Assembly: GCA_003445035.1 (NCBI GenBank)
Contig: DLVV01000372.1
Coordinates: 1 to 19,297 of the forward strand
From: Planctomycetaceae bacterium
Lineage (GTDB): Bacteria > Planctomycetota > Planctomycetia > Planctomycetales > Planctomycetaceae
DNA length: 19,297 nt
Direction of reading: 5' to 3'
Position numbers and translations under genes: made by a program. The notes beneath the pieces are model-generated. The model saw nothing but the letters and a program-made list of their open reading frames with translations. It made no database searches and was not told the origin of the DNA. This document shows positions 6,211 through 15,026 of this stretch, piece after piece; within the stretch, counting starts at the first letter, position 1, and every line of letters starts with the position of its first letter.

Positions 6211-9200
6211 ATGACTTTGCACCAAAACTGCCTGCTGTTGACCGTTGTCTCCTGGACCCTGCTGGCGGGGCCGACGGGAGGCATTGCCGCCGATAAGATC
6301 GATTTCGAGAAGCAGATCAAGCCGATCCTGGCCAGGCACTGCACTGGGTGTCACGGTGCCAAGAAGCGTGAGGCGGGACTGCGGCTGGACTTCCGCAAAT
6401 CGGCTTTGGCGGGTGGCGATTCGGGTGTGGCGATCAGGTCGGGAAAGCCCGGGGCCAGCCTGTTGTTGAAGCGGATTCGTTCGGCCGATCCGGATGAACG
6501 GATGCCCCCCAAGGGGAAACCGTTGAGCGAGGCTCAGATCGGACTGGTCTCCCGCTGGATTGCCGAGGGGGCTCAATGGCCCGACGACGGCGGCGTGGCC
6601 AGGCTGCAAGTGGACCACTGGGCGTTCCAGCCCATCGTCCGCCCGGGGGTGCCGAAAATCGGCGGTCCTGGTGTTCGAAATGACGTCGATCGCTTCGTGC
6701 AGGCGCGGCTGAAGGAGCACCGGCTGAAGGCTTCGTCGGAAGCCGACCCCAACACGTTGTTGCGGCGACTTCACCTGGATCTGACAGGGATCCCGCCGAC
6801 GCCTGCCGAAATCCGGGCGTTTCTGGCGGCTCGAGAAAAGAATGCCGAAACCGCTTACACGGCTGTCGTTGATCGATTGCTGAAATCGCTCCACTTTGGA
6901 GAACGCTGGTCGCTGGAGTGGTTGGACCTGGCCCGGTATGCCGACAGCGACGGGTACGAAAAGGATCTGCCCAGGCCGCACTCGTTCCGTTGGCGCGACT
7001 GGCTGATTGATGCCATCAACCGCGACCTGCCGTTTGATCAGTTCACCGAACAGCAGATTGCCGGCGATCTGCTGCCGGGGGCGACCGGCCAGGTTCAGTT
7101 GGCGACCGGCTTCCACCGTAACACGCTGACCAATCGTGAGGGGGGCGTCGACCAGGAGGAATACCGGGTCAAGGCGGTCGTGGATCGCGTCAATACGACG
7201 TTCACCGTCTGGATGGGCCTGACGGTCGGCTGCAGCGAGTGTCATTCGCACAAGTACGATCCGATCTCCCACCGCGAGTACTACGGACTGTTTGCCTTTT
7301 TCAACAATGCCGACGAGAAGGACATCCAGGTCGCACCCTCGACAACGGCCCGGAAGCAGTTTGAGAACAAACAGCGGGAGCACCGGGAACAACTGGCAGT
7401 CATCGAAGGCCGAATCGAGAAGATGAGACCCGAACTGGACAAGCGGCAGCAACGATGGGAATCGTCCCTGAAACAGAAAGGTGTCGGGTGGCACGACCTT
7501 GAGAACCCGAAGCTGACATCGTCCTCGGGGGCCGTGCTGACCGTCGAGAAGGACCACTCGATACGTGTTGTTGGTAATCCGGCCGAAAATGATACATACA
7601 CGATTGAGGCAGTGACCGAACTGAAGCGAGTCCGAGCGATCCGCTTGCAAGCGTTGTCCGACAAGAACCTGCCGGCAAAAGGTCCCGGCCGAGCTGCCGA
7701 CGGTCGCTTTGTGCTCTCGGGCCTCACCGCCGGGATCTCGAATTCAGCCGACGGAAAATTCAACAGTCTTCCGCTGGACAACGCGCGTGATCTCGAGCGA
7801 CCGGGTGACGCGACGGTCGGCCGATCGCTGGCTGGCAATTCGGCTGCCGGATGGAACCCTCCGCCCGGCAAGTCGTCGACGGCCGTTTTCGAGGTTGCCT
7901 CGGCGGTTTCAAAAACCGACTGGGTGGGCAATCCACTGCCTGGTGGCATCCAGGACGGGGCAGCCCAGGTGTTCACCGTCTACGCGGGTTCACCGGTGCC
8001 CTCCTCCGGAACGATCGACAGGTTGCGGTACTGGTCGAAGTCGAAAAAGGGATCCCCCTGTGGGTTCTACTTGCTCAGGCCGGATGGTGCCGGGGGATTT
8101 CGGGTCGTCCAGAAACATGACGTTGTTTCAAAGGGCGTCAACGGCAAGTCCGTCGAATTGGTGTTGCCCCAGGCCTGGGATGTGCAACGGGGTGACTTGC
8201 TGGCCAATTCGAGCAACGGTGGACCCGGATACCGTGTTGGCCCTTCGACGGACCTGGTTTATTTCCCCGTAAAGAAGTTCCCGGGAAAGAACGAGACGGT
8301 TGTGCTGGGCAAGCTGAAGCGGTTTGACCAGTCGCGGATGTACTTCCTCCAGGCTCACTTTCAGCCGACGGTGTCGGTTGATCCCGGCCAGTTGAAGAAT
8401 GCCGACGGAGCGGTGCGGCGAGTGCGGATTCAACTGAAGCACTCACGGGCGAAGCGGTCGTTGGGGCGATTCCGGATCCAGATCACCCCGGTCGAAGATC
8501 CTCTGGGGCTCAACAATGGGCAATCGATTCCGGCCGAGATCCTCCAGATCGTCAACACCTCGCCCGAGGACCGCACACCCGGCCAGCGAAAGAAAGTTCG
8601 GGACTACTACACGTCGATCGATCCGGTGGTGGCTCCGATTCGCAAGGAACTGGCCGAGCACAAGAAGAAGGCGCCGAAACTGGCCACCACGACGGCTCAC
8701 GTGATGACCCGCCGCGGTTCCCCCCGTGCGACCCATGTTCACAAGCGGGGGAACTTCCTGGACCGGGGGGCCCGGGTCACCGTGCACACACCGGAATTCC
8801 TGCACGAGTTGAAGCCACGAGGCGAGTCGCCGGATCGGCTCGACCTGGCACGCTGGATCACCAGTCCGAAGAATCCGCTGATGGCTCGTGTGGCTGCCAA
8901 CCAGGTCTGGAAGCAACTCTTCGGTCGTGGCCTGGTCACCACCTCTGAGGACTTTGGCTCCCAGGGGGCACCACCCAGCCATCCGAAACTGCTCGACTGG
9001 CTGGCGACCGAATTTCGTGCCCTGGGATGGAGCCGCAAGAGATTCATCAAGCGGATCGTGATGTCCGGTACCTATCGCCAGGCGTCGGCAACAATCGCCG
9101 GGCAGGTGAAACGGGATCCCCAGAACCAGTGGCTGTCACGACAGAACCGGTTCCGGCTCAGTGGCGAATTGATCCGTGACCAGTACCTGGCTGTCGCCGG

Positions 9201-9756
9201 GACACTCAATACTCAGGTCGGAGGTCGCAGTTTTCGGCCACCGCTGCCTCCGGGAGCCAAGGCAATCCAGTTCGTCAACAAGTGGGCCGAGGACAAGGGG
9301 CAGGAACTTCGTCGCCGCGGTCTCTACATCCACCTGCAGCGAAACCTGATGCTGCCGATGCTGATGACCTTCGATCGGCCCGATGGGATCGTCACCTGCA
9401 CCCGTCGAGAGCGTTCGAACACGCCGTTGCAGGCATTGACACTGCTCAATGGGTCCATCTTCGTGGACGCCGCTCGTCAGTTGGGACGTCAGTTGTCACA
9501 GGTTGACGGGGCATCGAGTGAAAAGGTTCGTACGGCGTACTTGCGGGCCCTGGGGCGTGAGCCCACCGAATTCGAAGCACAACGGGTGCTGGCACTGCAC
9601 TCGAAACTGTCGAAACTGTTCCAGGACGACCAGGAAGCGGCCACACAATTGACCGCCGGCCTCGAACTGAAAGGCCGGACGGTTGTCGAGGTGGCCGCCT
9701 GGGTCACGGTGGCCCGGACCGTGTTGAACCTGGATGAAGTGATTACCAGGGAGTAG
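6211..9756 (+). CDS. PSD1-A: planctomycete cytochrome c + DUF1549 + DUF1553 protein (large form)
   Basis: A protein of 1181 residues from ATG 6211. After a Sec-type signal peptide (about 1-28, ending GGIAA) comes a PSCyt1 domain with haem motif CTGCH (44-48) and a distal Met in ERMPPKGKPL. DUF1549 (PSCyt2) follows at about 155-365 and has a second CxxCH, CSECHSHKYDP (341-351). A charged, probably coiled-coil stretch lies at about 378-423, then a beta-rich middle region, and DUF1553 (PSD1) at about 835-1130, with NPLMARVAANQVWKQLFGRG. The middle region contains a nested module (about 570-690) absent from PSD1-B. In-frame GTGs at 6175 and 6190 are alternative starts; ATG 6211 gives the cleanest signal peptide. 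It is followed after seven bases by DUF1501-A, so the two are almost surely co-expressed. The biochemical role of PSD1 proteins is not established; covalent haem suggests electron transfer outside the cytoplasm. Confidence 0.93.
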   Translation: MTLHQNCLLLTVVSWTLLAGPTGGIAADKIDFEKQIKPILARHCTGCHGAKKREAGLRLDFRKSALAGGDSGVAIRSGKPGASLLLKRIRSADPDERMPPKGKPLSEAQIGLVSRWIAEGAQWPDDGGVARLQVDHWAFQPIVRPGVPKIGGPGVRNDVDRFVQARLKEHRLKASSEADPNTLLRRLHLDLTGIPPTPAEIRAFLAAREKNAETAYTAVVDRLLKSLHFGERWSLEWLDLARYADSDGYEKDLPRPHSFRWRDWLIDAINRDLPFDQFTEQQIAGDLLPGATGQVQLATGFHRNTLTNREGGVDQEEYRVKAVVDRVNTTFTVWMGLTVGCSECHSHKYDPISHREYYGLFAFFNNADEKDIQVAPSTTARKQFENKQREHREQLAVIEGRIEKMRPELDKRQQRWESSLKQKGVGWHDLENPKLTSSSGAVLTVEKDHSIRVVGNPAENDTYTIEAVTELKRVRAIRLQALSDKNLPAKGPGRAADGRFVLSGLTAGISNSADGKFNSLPLDNARDLERPGDATVGRSLAGNSAAGWNPPPGKSSTAVFEVASAVSKTDWVGNPLPGGIQDGAAQVFTVYAGSPVPSSGTIDRLRYWSKSKKGSPCGFYLLRPDGAGGFRVVQKHDVVSKGVNGKSVELVLPQAWDVQRGDLLANSSNGGPGYRVGPSTDLVYFPVKKFPGKNETVVLGKLKRFDQSRMYFLQAHFQPTVSVDPGQLKNADGAVRRVRIQLKHSRAKRSLGRFRIQITPVEDPLGLNNGQSIPAEILQIVNTSPEDRTPGQRKKVRDYYTSIDPVVAPIRKELAEHKKKAPKLATTTAHVMTRRGSPRATHVHKRGNFLDRGARVTVHTPEFLHELKPRGESPDRLDLARWITSPKNPLMARVAANQVWKQLFGRGLVTTSEDFGSQGAPPSHPKLLDWLATEFRALGWSRKRFIKRIVMSGTYRQASATIAGQVKRDPQNQWLSRQNRFRLSGELIRDQYLAVAGTLNTQVGGRSFRPPLPPGAKAIQFVNKWAEDKGQELRRRGLYIHLQRNLMLPMLMTFDRPDGIVTCTRRERSNTPLQALTLLNGSIFVDAARQLGRQLSQVDGASSEKVRTAYLRALGREPTEFEAQRVLALHSKLSKLFQDDQEAATQLTAGLELKGRTVVEVAAWVTVARTVLNLDEVITRE

Positions 9757-9760
9757 GAGA
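9755..9760 (+). promoter_or_regulatory. Ribosome-binding site of DUF1501-A overlapping the PSD1-A stop
   Basis: AGGAGA begins inside the TAG stop codon of PSD1-A (9754-9756) and ends three bases before the ATG at 9764. A second match, AGGGAG, lies at 9748-9753 within the PSD1-A coding sequence. The arrangement favours translational coupling of the two genes. Confidence 0.55.
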
Positions 9761-9763
9761 ATT

Positions 9764-11221
9764 ATGAGGACTCTCTTGTCTCAGAAATCGAACCAGTTCG
9801 AGCAGATGCTCGCTGATGCCACACGTCGTGATTTTCTGACGTCCAGTGCCAGCGGGCTGGGTGGCCTGGCCCTGTCGGCCCACCTGGCCAGTGAACTGGT
9901 CGCCGGGGAGAAGGGAGCTTCGCGGATCGATCCGCTGGCTCCCAGGTCGGCACACCTCAGGGCCAAGGCCAAGGCCTGCATCTTCATTTACCTGGCCGGT
10001 GCACCGAGTCACCTGGAACTTTACAGCCCCAAGCCGAAGCTCAAGCAGTTCAACGGGCAACAGCTGCCCGATTCGCTGACCAAGGGCATCCGCTTCGCGT
10101 TCATCAACAAGAACGCGAAATTGATGGCCTCGAAGCGACCGTACAAGCAGTACGGCGAATGCGGCATGTGGTTCACCGACCGCCTGCCTCACGTTTCCCA
10201 ACATGCCGACGACATCTGCATGATCCAGACCATGCATTCGGAGGCCTTCAACCACCACCCGGCACAGATGTTGATGTGCTGTGGCCAGCAGAAGTTCGGC
10301 CTGCCGAGCATGGGAGCGTGGTTGAATTACGGACTGGGGGCCCCTTCGAAAAACCTTCCCGGTTACATCGTGTTGGCCGCCGGTCCGGCCGCCCGGGGCG
10401 GCGCAACGCTCTATTCCAGTGGATTCCTGCCCTCGACGGTTGCCGGAGTCCTTTTCCGCTCCAAGGGGGAGCCTGTCCTGAATCTCAATAATCCCAAGGG
10501 GCTGACCTCAGCCGCTCAGCGGATTTCTCTTGATGCCCTGAAAGACCTCAACAAGAGACGCTTTGGGTCCCTGGGTGACCAGGAGATCAACAGCAGGATT
10601 TCGGCTTACGAGCTGGCTTTCCGCATGCAGACGGCGGCACCGGACCTGATCGATCTCTCCGATGAGACCAAGCAGACTCTCGAGAGTTACGGGGTGCAGC
10701 GAAAAGGGGTGCCGGGAGATTTCTCGAGAAACTGCCTGCTCGCCCGCCGAATGGTCGAACGTGGCGTGCGGTTCATCAACATCTTTCACGGTGGCTGGGA
10801 TGCCCATGGTGGGCTGGAAGGCAACGTGGCCAGCAACTGCAATGTTGTTGACCAACCGGTGGGAGCCCTGTTGGCCGATCTGAAGCAACGAGGCATGCTC
10901 GATTCGACCCTGGTCGTCTGGGGCACGGAGTTCGGACGAACACCCTTGGTACAAGGCAAGGACGGCCGAGACCATCACCCGCATGCTTTCCCGATCTGGA
11001 TGGCCGGTGGAGGCGCCCGCGGTGGCTACACTCACGGCCGCACCGATGACCTGGGATGGTCGATCCAGGAAAACCCCGTGCACATCAACGATTTCCAGGC
11101 GACCTTGATGCGGCTGTTTGGAATCGACGACAAGAAGTTGATCCACCGTTTCAAGGGACTCGATTTTCGCCTGACCGGTGTGGGGGAGAGCGGACACGTG
11201 GTCAACGAGTTGATTGGCTGA
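9764..11221 (+). CDS. DUF1501-A: Tat-exported DUF1501 family protein
   Basis: A 485-residue DUF1501 protein with a textbook twin-arginine motif TRRDFLT (20-26) and a hydrophobic GLGGLALSAHLA run. Conserved landmarks include FHGGWDAHGG (H342, D346, H348), TEFGRTP, GRDHHPHAFPIWMAGGGARGG and the C-terminal GLDFRLTG. The N-terminal signature is altered: where the other two DUF1501 proteins here read GGPSxxx then DPKP or DDKP, this one reads GAPSHLELYSPKP (79-91), with Ala replacing the second Gly and Ser replacing the Asp before the PKP. It sits seven bases after PSD1-A, and its stop is one base before the preferred HEAT-protein ATG, so it is the middle of a tightly packed transcription unit. DUF1501 is related in fold to alkaline phosphatases and sulfatases, but its reaction is unknown. 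Family call firm. Confidence 0.94.
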   Translation: MRTLLSQKSNQFEQMLADATRRDFLTSSASGLGGLALSAHLASELVAGEKGASRIDPLAPRSAHLRAKAKACIFIYLAGAPSHLELYSPKPKLKQFNGQQLPDSLTKGIRFAFINKNAKLMASKRPYKQYGECGMWFTDRLPHVSQHADDICMIQTMHSEAFNHHPAQMLMCCGQQKFGLPSMGAWLNYGLGAPSKNLPGYIVLAAGPAARGGATLYSSGFLPSTVAGVLFRSKGEPVLNLNNPKGLTSAAQRISLDALKDLNKRRFGSLGDQEINSRISAYELAFRMQTAAPDLIDLSDETKQTLESYGVQRKGVPGDFSRNCLLARRMVERGVRFINIFHGGWDAHGGLEGNVASNCNVVDQPVGALLADLKQRGMLDSTLVVWGTEFGRTPLVQGKDGRDHHPHAFPIWMAGGGARGGYTHGRTDDLGWSIQENPVHINDFQATLMRLFGIDDKKLIHRFKGLDFRLTGVGESGHVVNELIG

Positions 11222-11222
11222 A

Positions 11223-12488
11223 ATGGCAGCTGCGACGTTTCCATTTTTGTGGATGTTCCTGATGCGGATCGGACGACTTTCCTGGCTGGCCCTGCTGAGC
11301 GTGGCCCTGTGGGGGGGCGTGCCCAAAGCCACGTTGGCGGCCGAGGTCGAATCGGCCCGAGAGATCGTGTCTCGCCTGGTTTCCGCCTCGCGAATTTACG
11401 ACAAGCGGCAGATGCGTACGGCCTCGGATCGATTGGTGAAGATCGGGGCAGCGGCTGTGCCGGGATTGATGTCGGTTCTTGACGATGTCGACGACAACGT
11501 CCGCTGGCAGGCGATCGCGGCCCTGGGCCGAATCGGCCGTCCGGCGGCAACCGTTTCGATTTCCGAGATGACAGACGCCTGCGCGGACCTGGATGCCGAT
11601 GTTCGTGGAGCAGCGGCAGTGGCCCTGGGGCGAATGCGAGTGAAACGGGTGGCTGCGGTACGGGCTGTCGGATTGCTGAGACGGGATGAACAACCGATGG
11701 TCCGCGCGGATGCGTGGTGGGCGTGGTGGCGGGTGACCGGTGACAGAAAGGCGATCTCTGAACTCGTAGAACTGCTGTCGTCCAAGGACTGGTTGGCCAG
11801 CAGCCACGCTTCGCAACACCTGTCGACTGTCGGGTCTCCGGCTGTGAAGTTGCTGGCCGAGAAAATGATCGCCGGGCCACCCCGGGACCGTCGACAAGTG
11901 GCCGAGACACTTCGGCGGATGGGGCCACGGGCGGTGACGGCGATCCCGGGGCTCTTGGGTGTGCTGGATGGGGAAGATCGGCATGTCGCCGCGGCGGCTG
12001 CCAGGGTGCTGGGGGCGCAGGGGGCGGCCGCAGTCAATGGCTTGCGAGAACGTCTTGATGCCTCACAACCACACACTCGAAGTTTGGTCGTGGTGGCATT
12101 GGGCGAAATCGGCCCACCCGCGTCATCGGCAGCCGGCAAGTTGGCGAGACGATTGGAGTCCGTTGATGGCCGGGACCTGCTGCAACTGGTCACGGCCCTG
12201 GGCCGGATCGGTTCGAAGGCAACGGCCGCTGTTCCCGGCCTGGTGGCGATTCTGAAACACAGCCATCGCGACACGCGAGGGGCCGCTTGTGAGGCCCTGG
12301 GACGTATCGGGTCGGCGACGCATGGTGCGACCGAGGCATTGGCAGCGGTTGCCGAGAGAGATCCGGCTGATTTTGTCCGTCGTGCGGCCCGACGGGCCAA
12401 TGCGGAGATCACCAGGCAGCGGGCTAACCAGGTTGATGCAAAACTGAATCCGGAAACCAGGCCGGTCCCGGATGACCTACGAGAGTGA
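11223..12488 (+). CDS. Secreted HEAT-repeat protein between two PSD1/DUF1501 pairs
   Basis: A 421-residue protein with an N-terminal hydrophobic stretch (RLSWLALLSVALWGGVPKATLAAE) that looks like a signal peptide ending in ALA-A-type context, followed by about eight or nine HEAT-type helical repeats of roughly 33-38 residues. The repeat signature A(L)GRIG or close variants recurs (ALGRIG, ALGRM, ALGEIG, ALGRIG, ALGRIG), usually followed by a Pro/Ala-rich turn and VPGL-type helix. HEAT solenoids are protein-binding scaffolds and have no catalytic role of their own. The start is uncertain: ATG 11223 (one base after the DUF1501-A stop, suggesting coupling) is used here, but ATG 11253 or 11262 would give shorter signal peptides. 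The tail after the repeats is short and polar. The position between two PSD1/DUF1501 pairs suggests it holds their products together outside the cytoplasm; this is inference. Confidence 0.9.
   Translation: MAAATFPFLWMFLMRIGRLSWLALLSVALWGGVPKATLAAEVESAREIVSRLVSASRIYDKRQMRTASDRLVKIGAAAVPGLMSVLDDVDDNVRWQAIAALGRIGRPAATVSISEMTDACADLDADVRGAAAVALGRMRVKRVAAVRAVGLLRRDEQPMVRADAWWAWWRVTGDRKAISELVELLSSKDWLASSHASQHLSTVGSPAVKLLAEKMIAGPPRDRRQVAETLRRMGPRAVTAIPGLLGVLDGEDRHVAAAAARVLGAQGAAAVNGLRERLDASQPHTRSLVVVALGEIGPPASSAAGKLARRLESVDGRDLLQLVTALGRIGSKATAAVPGLVAILKHSHRDTRGAACEALGRIGSATHGATEALAAVAERDPADFVRRAARRANAEITRQRANQVDAKLNPETRPVPDDLRE
11520..12311 (+). repeat. Internal coding repeats of the HEAT gene (ALGRIG units)
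   Basis: Near-identical 18-base units encoding ALGRIG occur at 11520-11537, 12195-12212 and 12294-12311, with more diverged versions (for example near 11621 and 12099) between them. The last two are 99 bases apart, that is 33 residues, the usual HEAT period. These are protein-level repeats, not a mobile or CRISPR repeat. Confidence 0.6.
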
Positions 12489-12495
12489 AAAACCA

Positions 12496-14955
12496 ATGCT
12501 GACGACTTTGTGTGCGGGACGACTCTGGGGCTCGGTGGCCGTTCTGGCTGTCGTTTGGTCTCCGCTGTTGGAGGCGGCAGAGCCCAATGCTACGGTCGAT
12601 TTTGCCCGTGAGATTCTGCCGATTCTCTCGGACAAGTGCTTCGTCTGCCATGGCCCGGCCGGGGAAGCCAGGGATGTGTTGAGGCTGGATTCGTTTGCGG
12701 CGGCGACGGAACCGCACGAGGGACGTCGAGCGATTGATCCGAAAGTTCCCGGGAAGAGCCAGATCCTGGTGCGGATCCATTCTGCCGAGGAACCGATGCC
12801 ACCTGCGGATGCTGATAAACAGCTGACCGCTGTCGAGAGAGAGTTGCTGGATCGATGGGTACGCCAGGGTGGCACCTACGCCTCGCACTGGTCCTTTGTG
12901 CGGCCAAAGAAAATCGATCCGGATGTTCGCCGAAAGGGACAGCACATCATTGATGACTTCATCGCCTCGGGATTCAGTCGTCGTGGGATTGGGTTTTCGC
13001 CCGAGGCCAATCGTCGGACGCTGGCCCGTCGTGCTTCGCTGGTATTGACCGGACTGCCTCCAGATCCGAAGCCACTGGCCGAATTTCTTGCCGATCGTCG
13101 GCCCGACGCCTACGGCCGGTTCGTTGACCGATTGCTGAAACATCCGCGGTATGGAGAACACCAGGCAAGGTACTGGCTGGACGCGGTGCGGTACGGCGAC
13201 ACGCACGGATTGCACCTGGATAACCGGCGAGCCATTTTTCCCTTCCGCGACTGGGTCGTGATGGCGCTGAACCGCAATCTGCGGCTCGACAAGTTCATCA
13301 CCTGGCAGCTGGCGGGTGACCTGCTGAAGGATCCGACTCTCGAACAACTGGTGGCGACGGGATTCGTGAGGATGAATCCGTCGACGGCCGAGGGAGGGGC
13401 GATCCCGGCCGAATTCCAGGCCAAGAACAACTTCGATCGGGTAGAAACGCTGGGGACGGTGTTTTTGGGGATGTCGCTGACATGCGCAAGATGTCACACA
13501 CACAAGTACGACCCGATTCCGCAGAGGGAGTATTACCGCCTGCTGGCGTTCTTTAACAGCACCGCCGAGGCGTCGATGGATGGGAACAAGTACGAGTACG
13601 GACCGGTGATTCGTGCCCCGGGAAGCTTGATGGCCTGGCGGGCCTGGGACGATTTGCACGTCATGCGGAAGGATCTTCTGGCGCGAAGTGACAAGCAATT
13701 GAAATCCTTGAAATCGGCAACTCCCGAATACCGAAAGGCCTGGACTGCGGCCAAGCCCGCAGATCGGTTGGTCCGAGTGGCCGATACCAAGGGGCCGTTC
13801 GACAAGCTTGAACTCCACAAGCAGGCGGTTGAACTGGTCAAGCGGATCGCCGAGGTCCGAAAGGCATTCACCTCCACCCTGGTAGCCCGTGACCTGCCCA
13901 AGCCGCGGGCCACGAAGGTCCTGGAACGGGGCGAATACAACCGTCCCCAGGGCGACGTGCTCGAGCCGGGGATCCTGACCGCGATGGGGGCATTCCCCGA
14001 GGGGGCTCCTCGAAATCGGCTGGGCCTGGCTCGTTGGCTGACCTCCCGGGCTCACCCGCTGACGGCTCGCGTGCTGGTCAATCGCATCTGGCAACGCACA
14101 TTCGGCGATGGGTTGGTGCGGACGCCCGAGGACTTCGGGCTCCAGGGACAACAGCCGACACACCCCCGCTTGCTCGACTGGCTCGCCGTCGAGTTACATG
14201 ACAGCGGGTGGGACCTGAAACACATGCTGCGATTGATGGTCACCAGCCGGACGTTTCGTCAGAGTTCGGCGTGGCGTGAGGGAATAGAGGATCCGGAAAA
14301 CCGCCTGATTGCCCGTGGACCCAGTCATCGGTTAGACGCCGAGGTCATCCGGGACGTGGGACTCTGGGCCAGCGGGCTACTGGTTTCACAGGCCGGCGGC
14401 GAAGGGGCCAAGCCGTACCAGCCCGGGGGACTGTGGTCGGCCCTGATGCATCCGGCCAGTAACACCAAGCTTTACGTCGCGGACAAGGGGGCGAGACTCT
14501 ATCACCGCAGCCTCTACGTGTACTGGAAGCGGACCAGCCCCCATCCGATGATGACACTCTTTGACGCCCCCAGCCGGGAATCGAGTTGTGTCCGGCGGTC
14601 CCGAACCAACACGTCGCTTCAGTCACTGGGGCTGCTCAACGAGACCCAGCGGATGGAGATGGCGCGTGTTCTGGCCGGACGATTGCTGCGGGAGGCCAAG
14701 GATGATGACGGTCGGCTGGACCTGCTGTTCGGCCTGCTGGCGTCACGCGCTCCCAATCCGCGAGAACGTGCCGCCTGCCGGAAACTGCTTGAGGTGATGA
14801 CAGCTCGCTATGCCAGGTCTCCCAAGGATGCCCAGGCAGTGTTGTCGACGGGAGCCTCACGGCCTGATGCCAGGCTGAACGCCACGGCACATGCTGCATG
14901 GGCGCAGGTGGCGGTGACCGTGCTGGCCAGCGATGTGGCCATTCTCCTGTACTAG
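12496..14955 (+). CDS. PSD1-B: planctomycete cytochrome c + DUF1549 + DUF1553 protein (compact form)
   Basis: An 819-residue paralogue of PSD1-A. A Sec-type signal peptide (1-28, ending in LLEAAEP) precedes the PSCyt1 domain with CFVCH (48-52) and EPMPPAD as the distal Met region. DUF1549 follows and has a second haem-type motif [11 protein letters not shown] (330-340). A short linker of about 120 residues with Lys-rich helical sequence leads to DUF1553 (from about 477), recognisable by [41 protein letters not shown] and [17 protein letters not shown] sequence near the end. ATG 12472 is an in-frame alternative that overlaps the HEAT gene by 17 bases; ATG 12496 gives a normal signal peptide. 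Compared with PSD1-A it lacks the long beta-rich middle region. It is followed by DUF1501-B, repeating the pair arrangement. Function unknown, probably a haem protein at the cell surface or in the periplasm. Confidence 0.93.
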   Translation: MLTTLCAGRLWGSVAVLAVVWSPLLEAAEPNATVDFAREILPILSDKCFVCHGPAGEARDVLRLDSFAAATEPHEGRRAIDPKVPGKSQILVRIHSAEEPMPPADADKQLTAVERELLDRWVRQGGTYASHWSFVRPKKIDPDVRRKGQHIIDDFIASGFSRRGIGFSPEANRRTLARRASLVLTGLPPDPKPLAEFLADRRPDAYGRFVDRLLKHPRYGEHQARYWLDAVRYGDTHGLHLDNRRAIFPFRDWVVMALNRNLRLDKFITWQLAGDLLKDPTLEQLVATGFVRMNPSTAEGGAIPAEFQAKNNFDRVETLGTVFLGMSLTCARCHTHKYDPIPQREYYRLLAFFNSTAEASMDGNKYEYGPVIRAPGSLMAWRAWDDLHVMRKDLLARSDKQLKSLKSATPEYRKAWTAAKPADRLVRVADTKGPFDKLELHKQAVELVKRIAEVRKAFTSTLVARDLPKPRATKVLERGEYNRPQGDVLEPGILTAMGAFPEGAPRNRLGLARWLTSRAHPLTARVLVNRIWQRTFGDGLVRTPEDFGLQGQQPTHPRLLDWLAVELHDSGWDLKHMLRLMVTSRTFRQSSAWREGIEDPENRLIARGPSHRLDAEVIRDVGLWASGLLVSQAGGEGAKPYQPGGLWSALMHPASNTKLYVADKGARLYHRSLYVYWKRTSPHPMMTLFDAPSRESSCVRRSRTNTSLQSLGLLNETQRMEMARVLAGRLLREAKDDDGRLDLLFGLLASRAPNPRERAACRKLLEVMTARYARSPKDAQAVLSTGASRPDARLNATAHAAWAQVAVTVLASDVAILLY

Positions 14956-15026
14956 GGACTGACGACGGATTCCGATTCGATTTTGACAGATCTGTGATGC
15001 TCCAAGACTCTCCTGGTGTGAACGCC

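Noticed and set aside
6154..7650. Open frame of 498 codons on the minus strand opposite PSD1-A
   Set aside because: Same reason: antisense shadow of a well supported gene, with no recognisable motif.
12424..14163. Long open frame of 579 codons on the minus strand opposite PSD1-B
   Set aside because: It lies wholly opposite a gene with clear family motifs. Its composition (rich in Arg, Pro, Gln, His) is what the antisense of a GC-rich gene gives, and no domain is visible.
14988..14995. Palindrome CAGATCTG ahead of DUF1501-B, considered as an operator
   Set aside because: Eight bases only, a chance-level palindrome, with no promoter elements at proper spacing.
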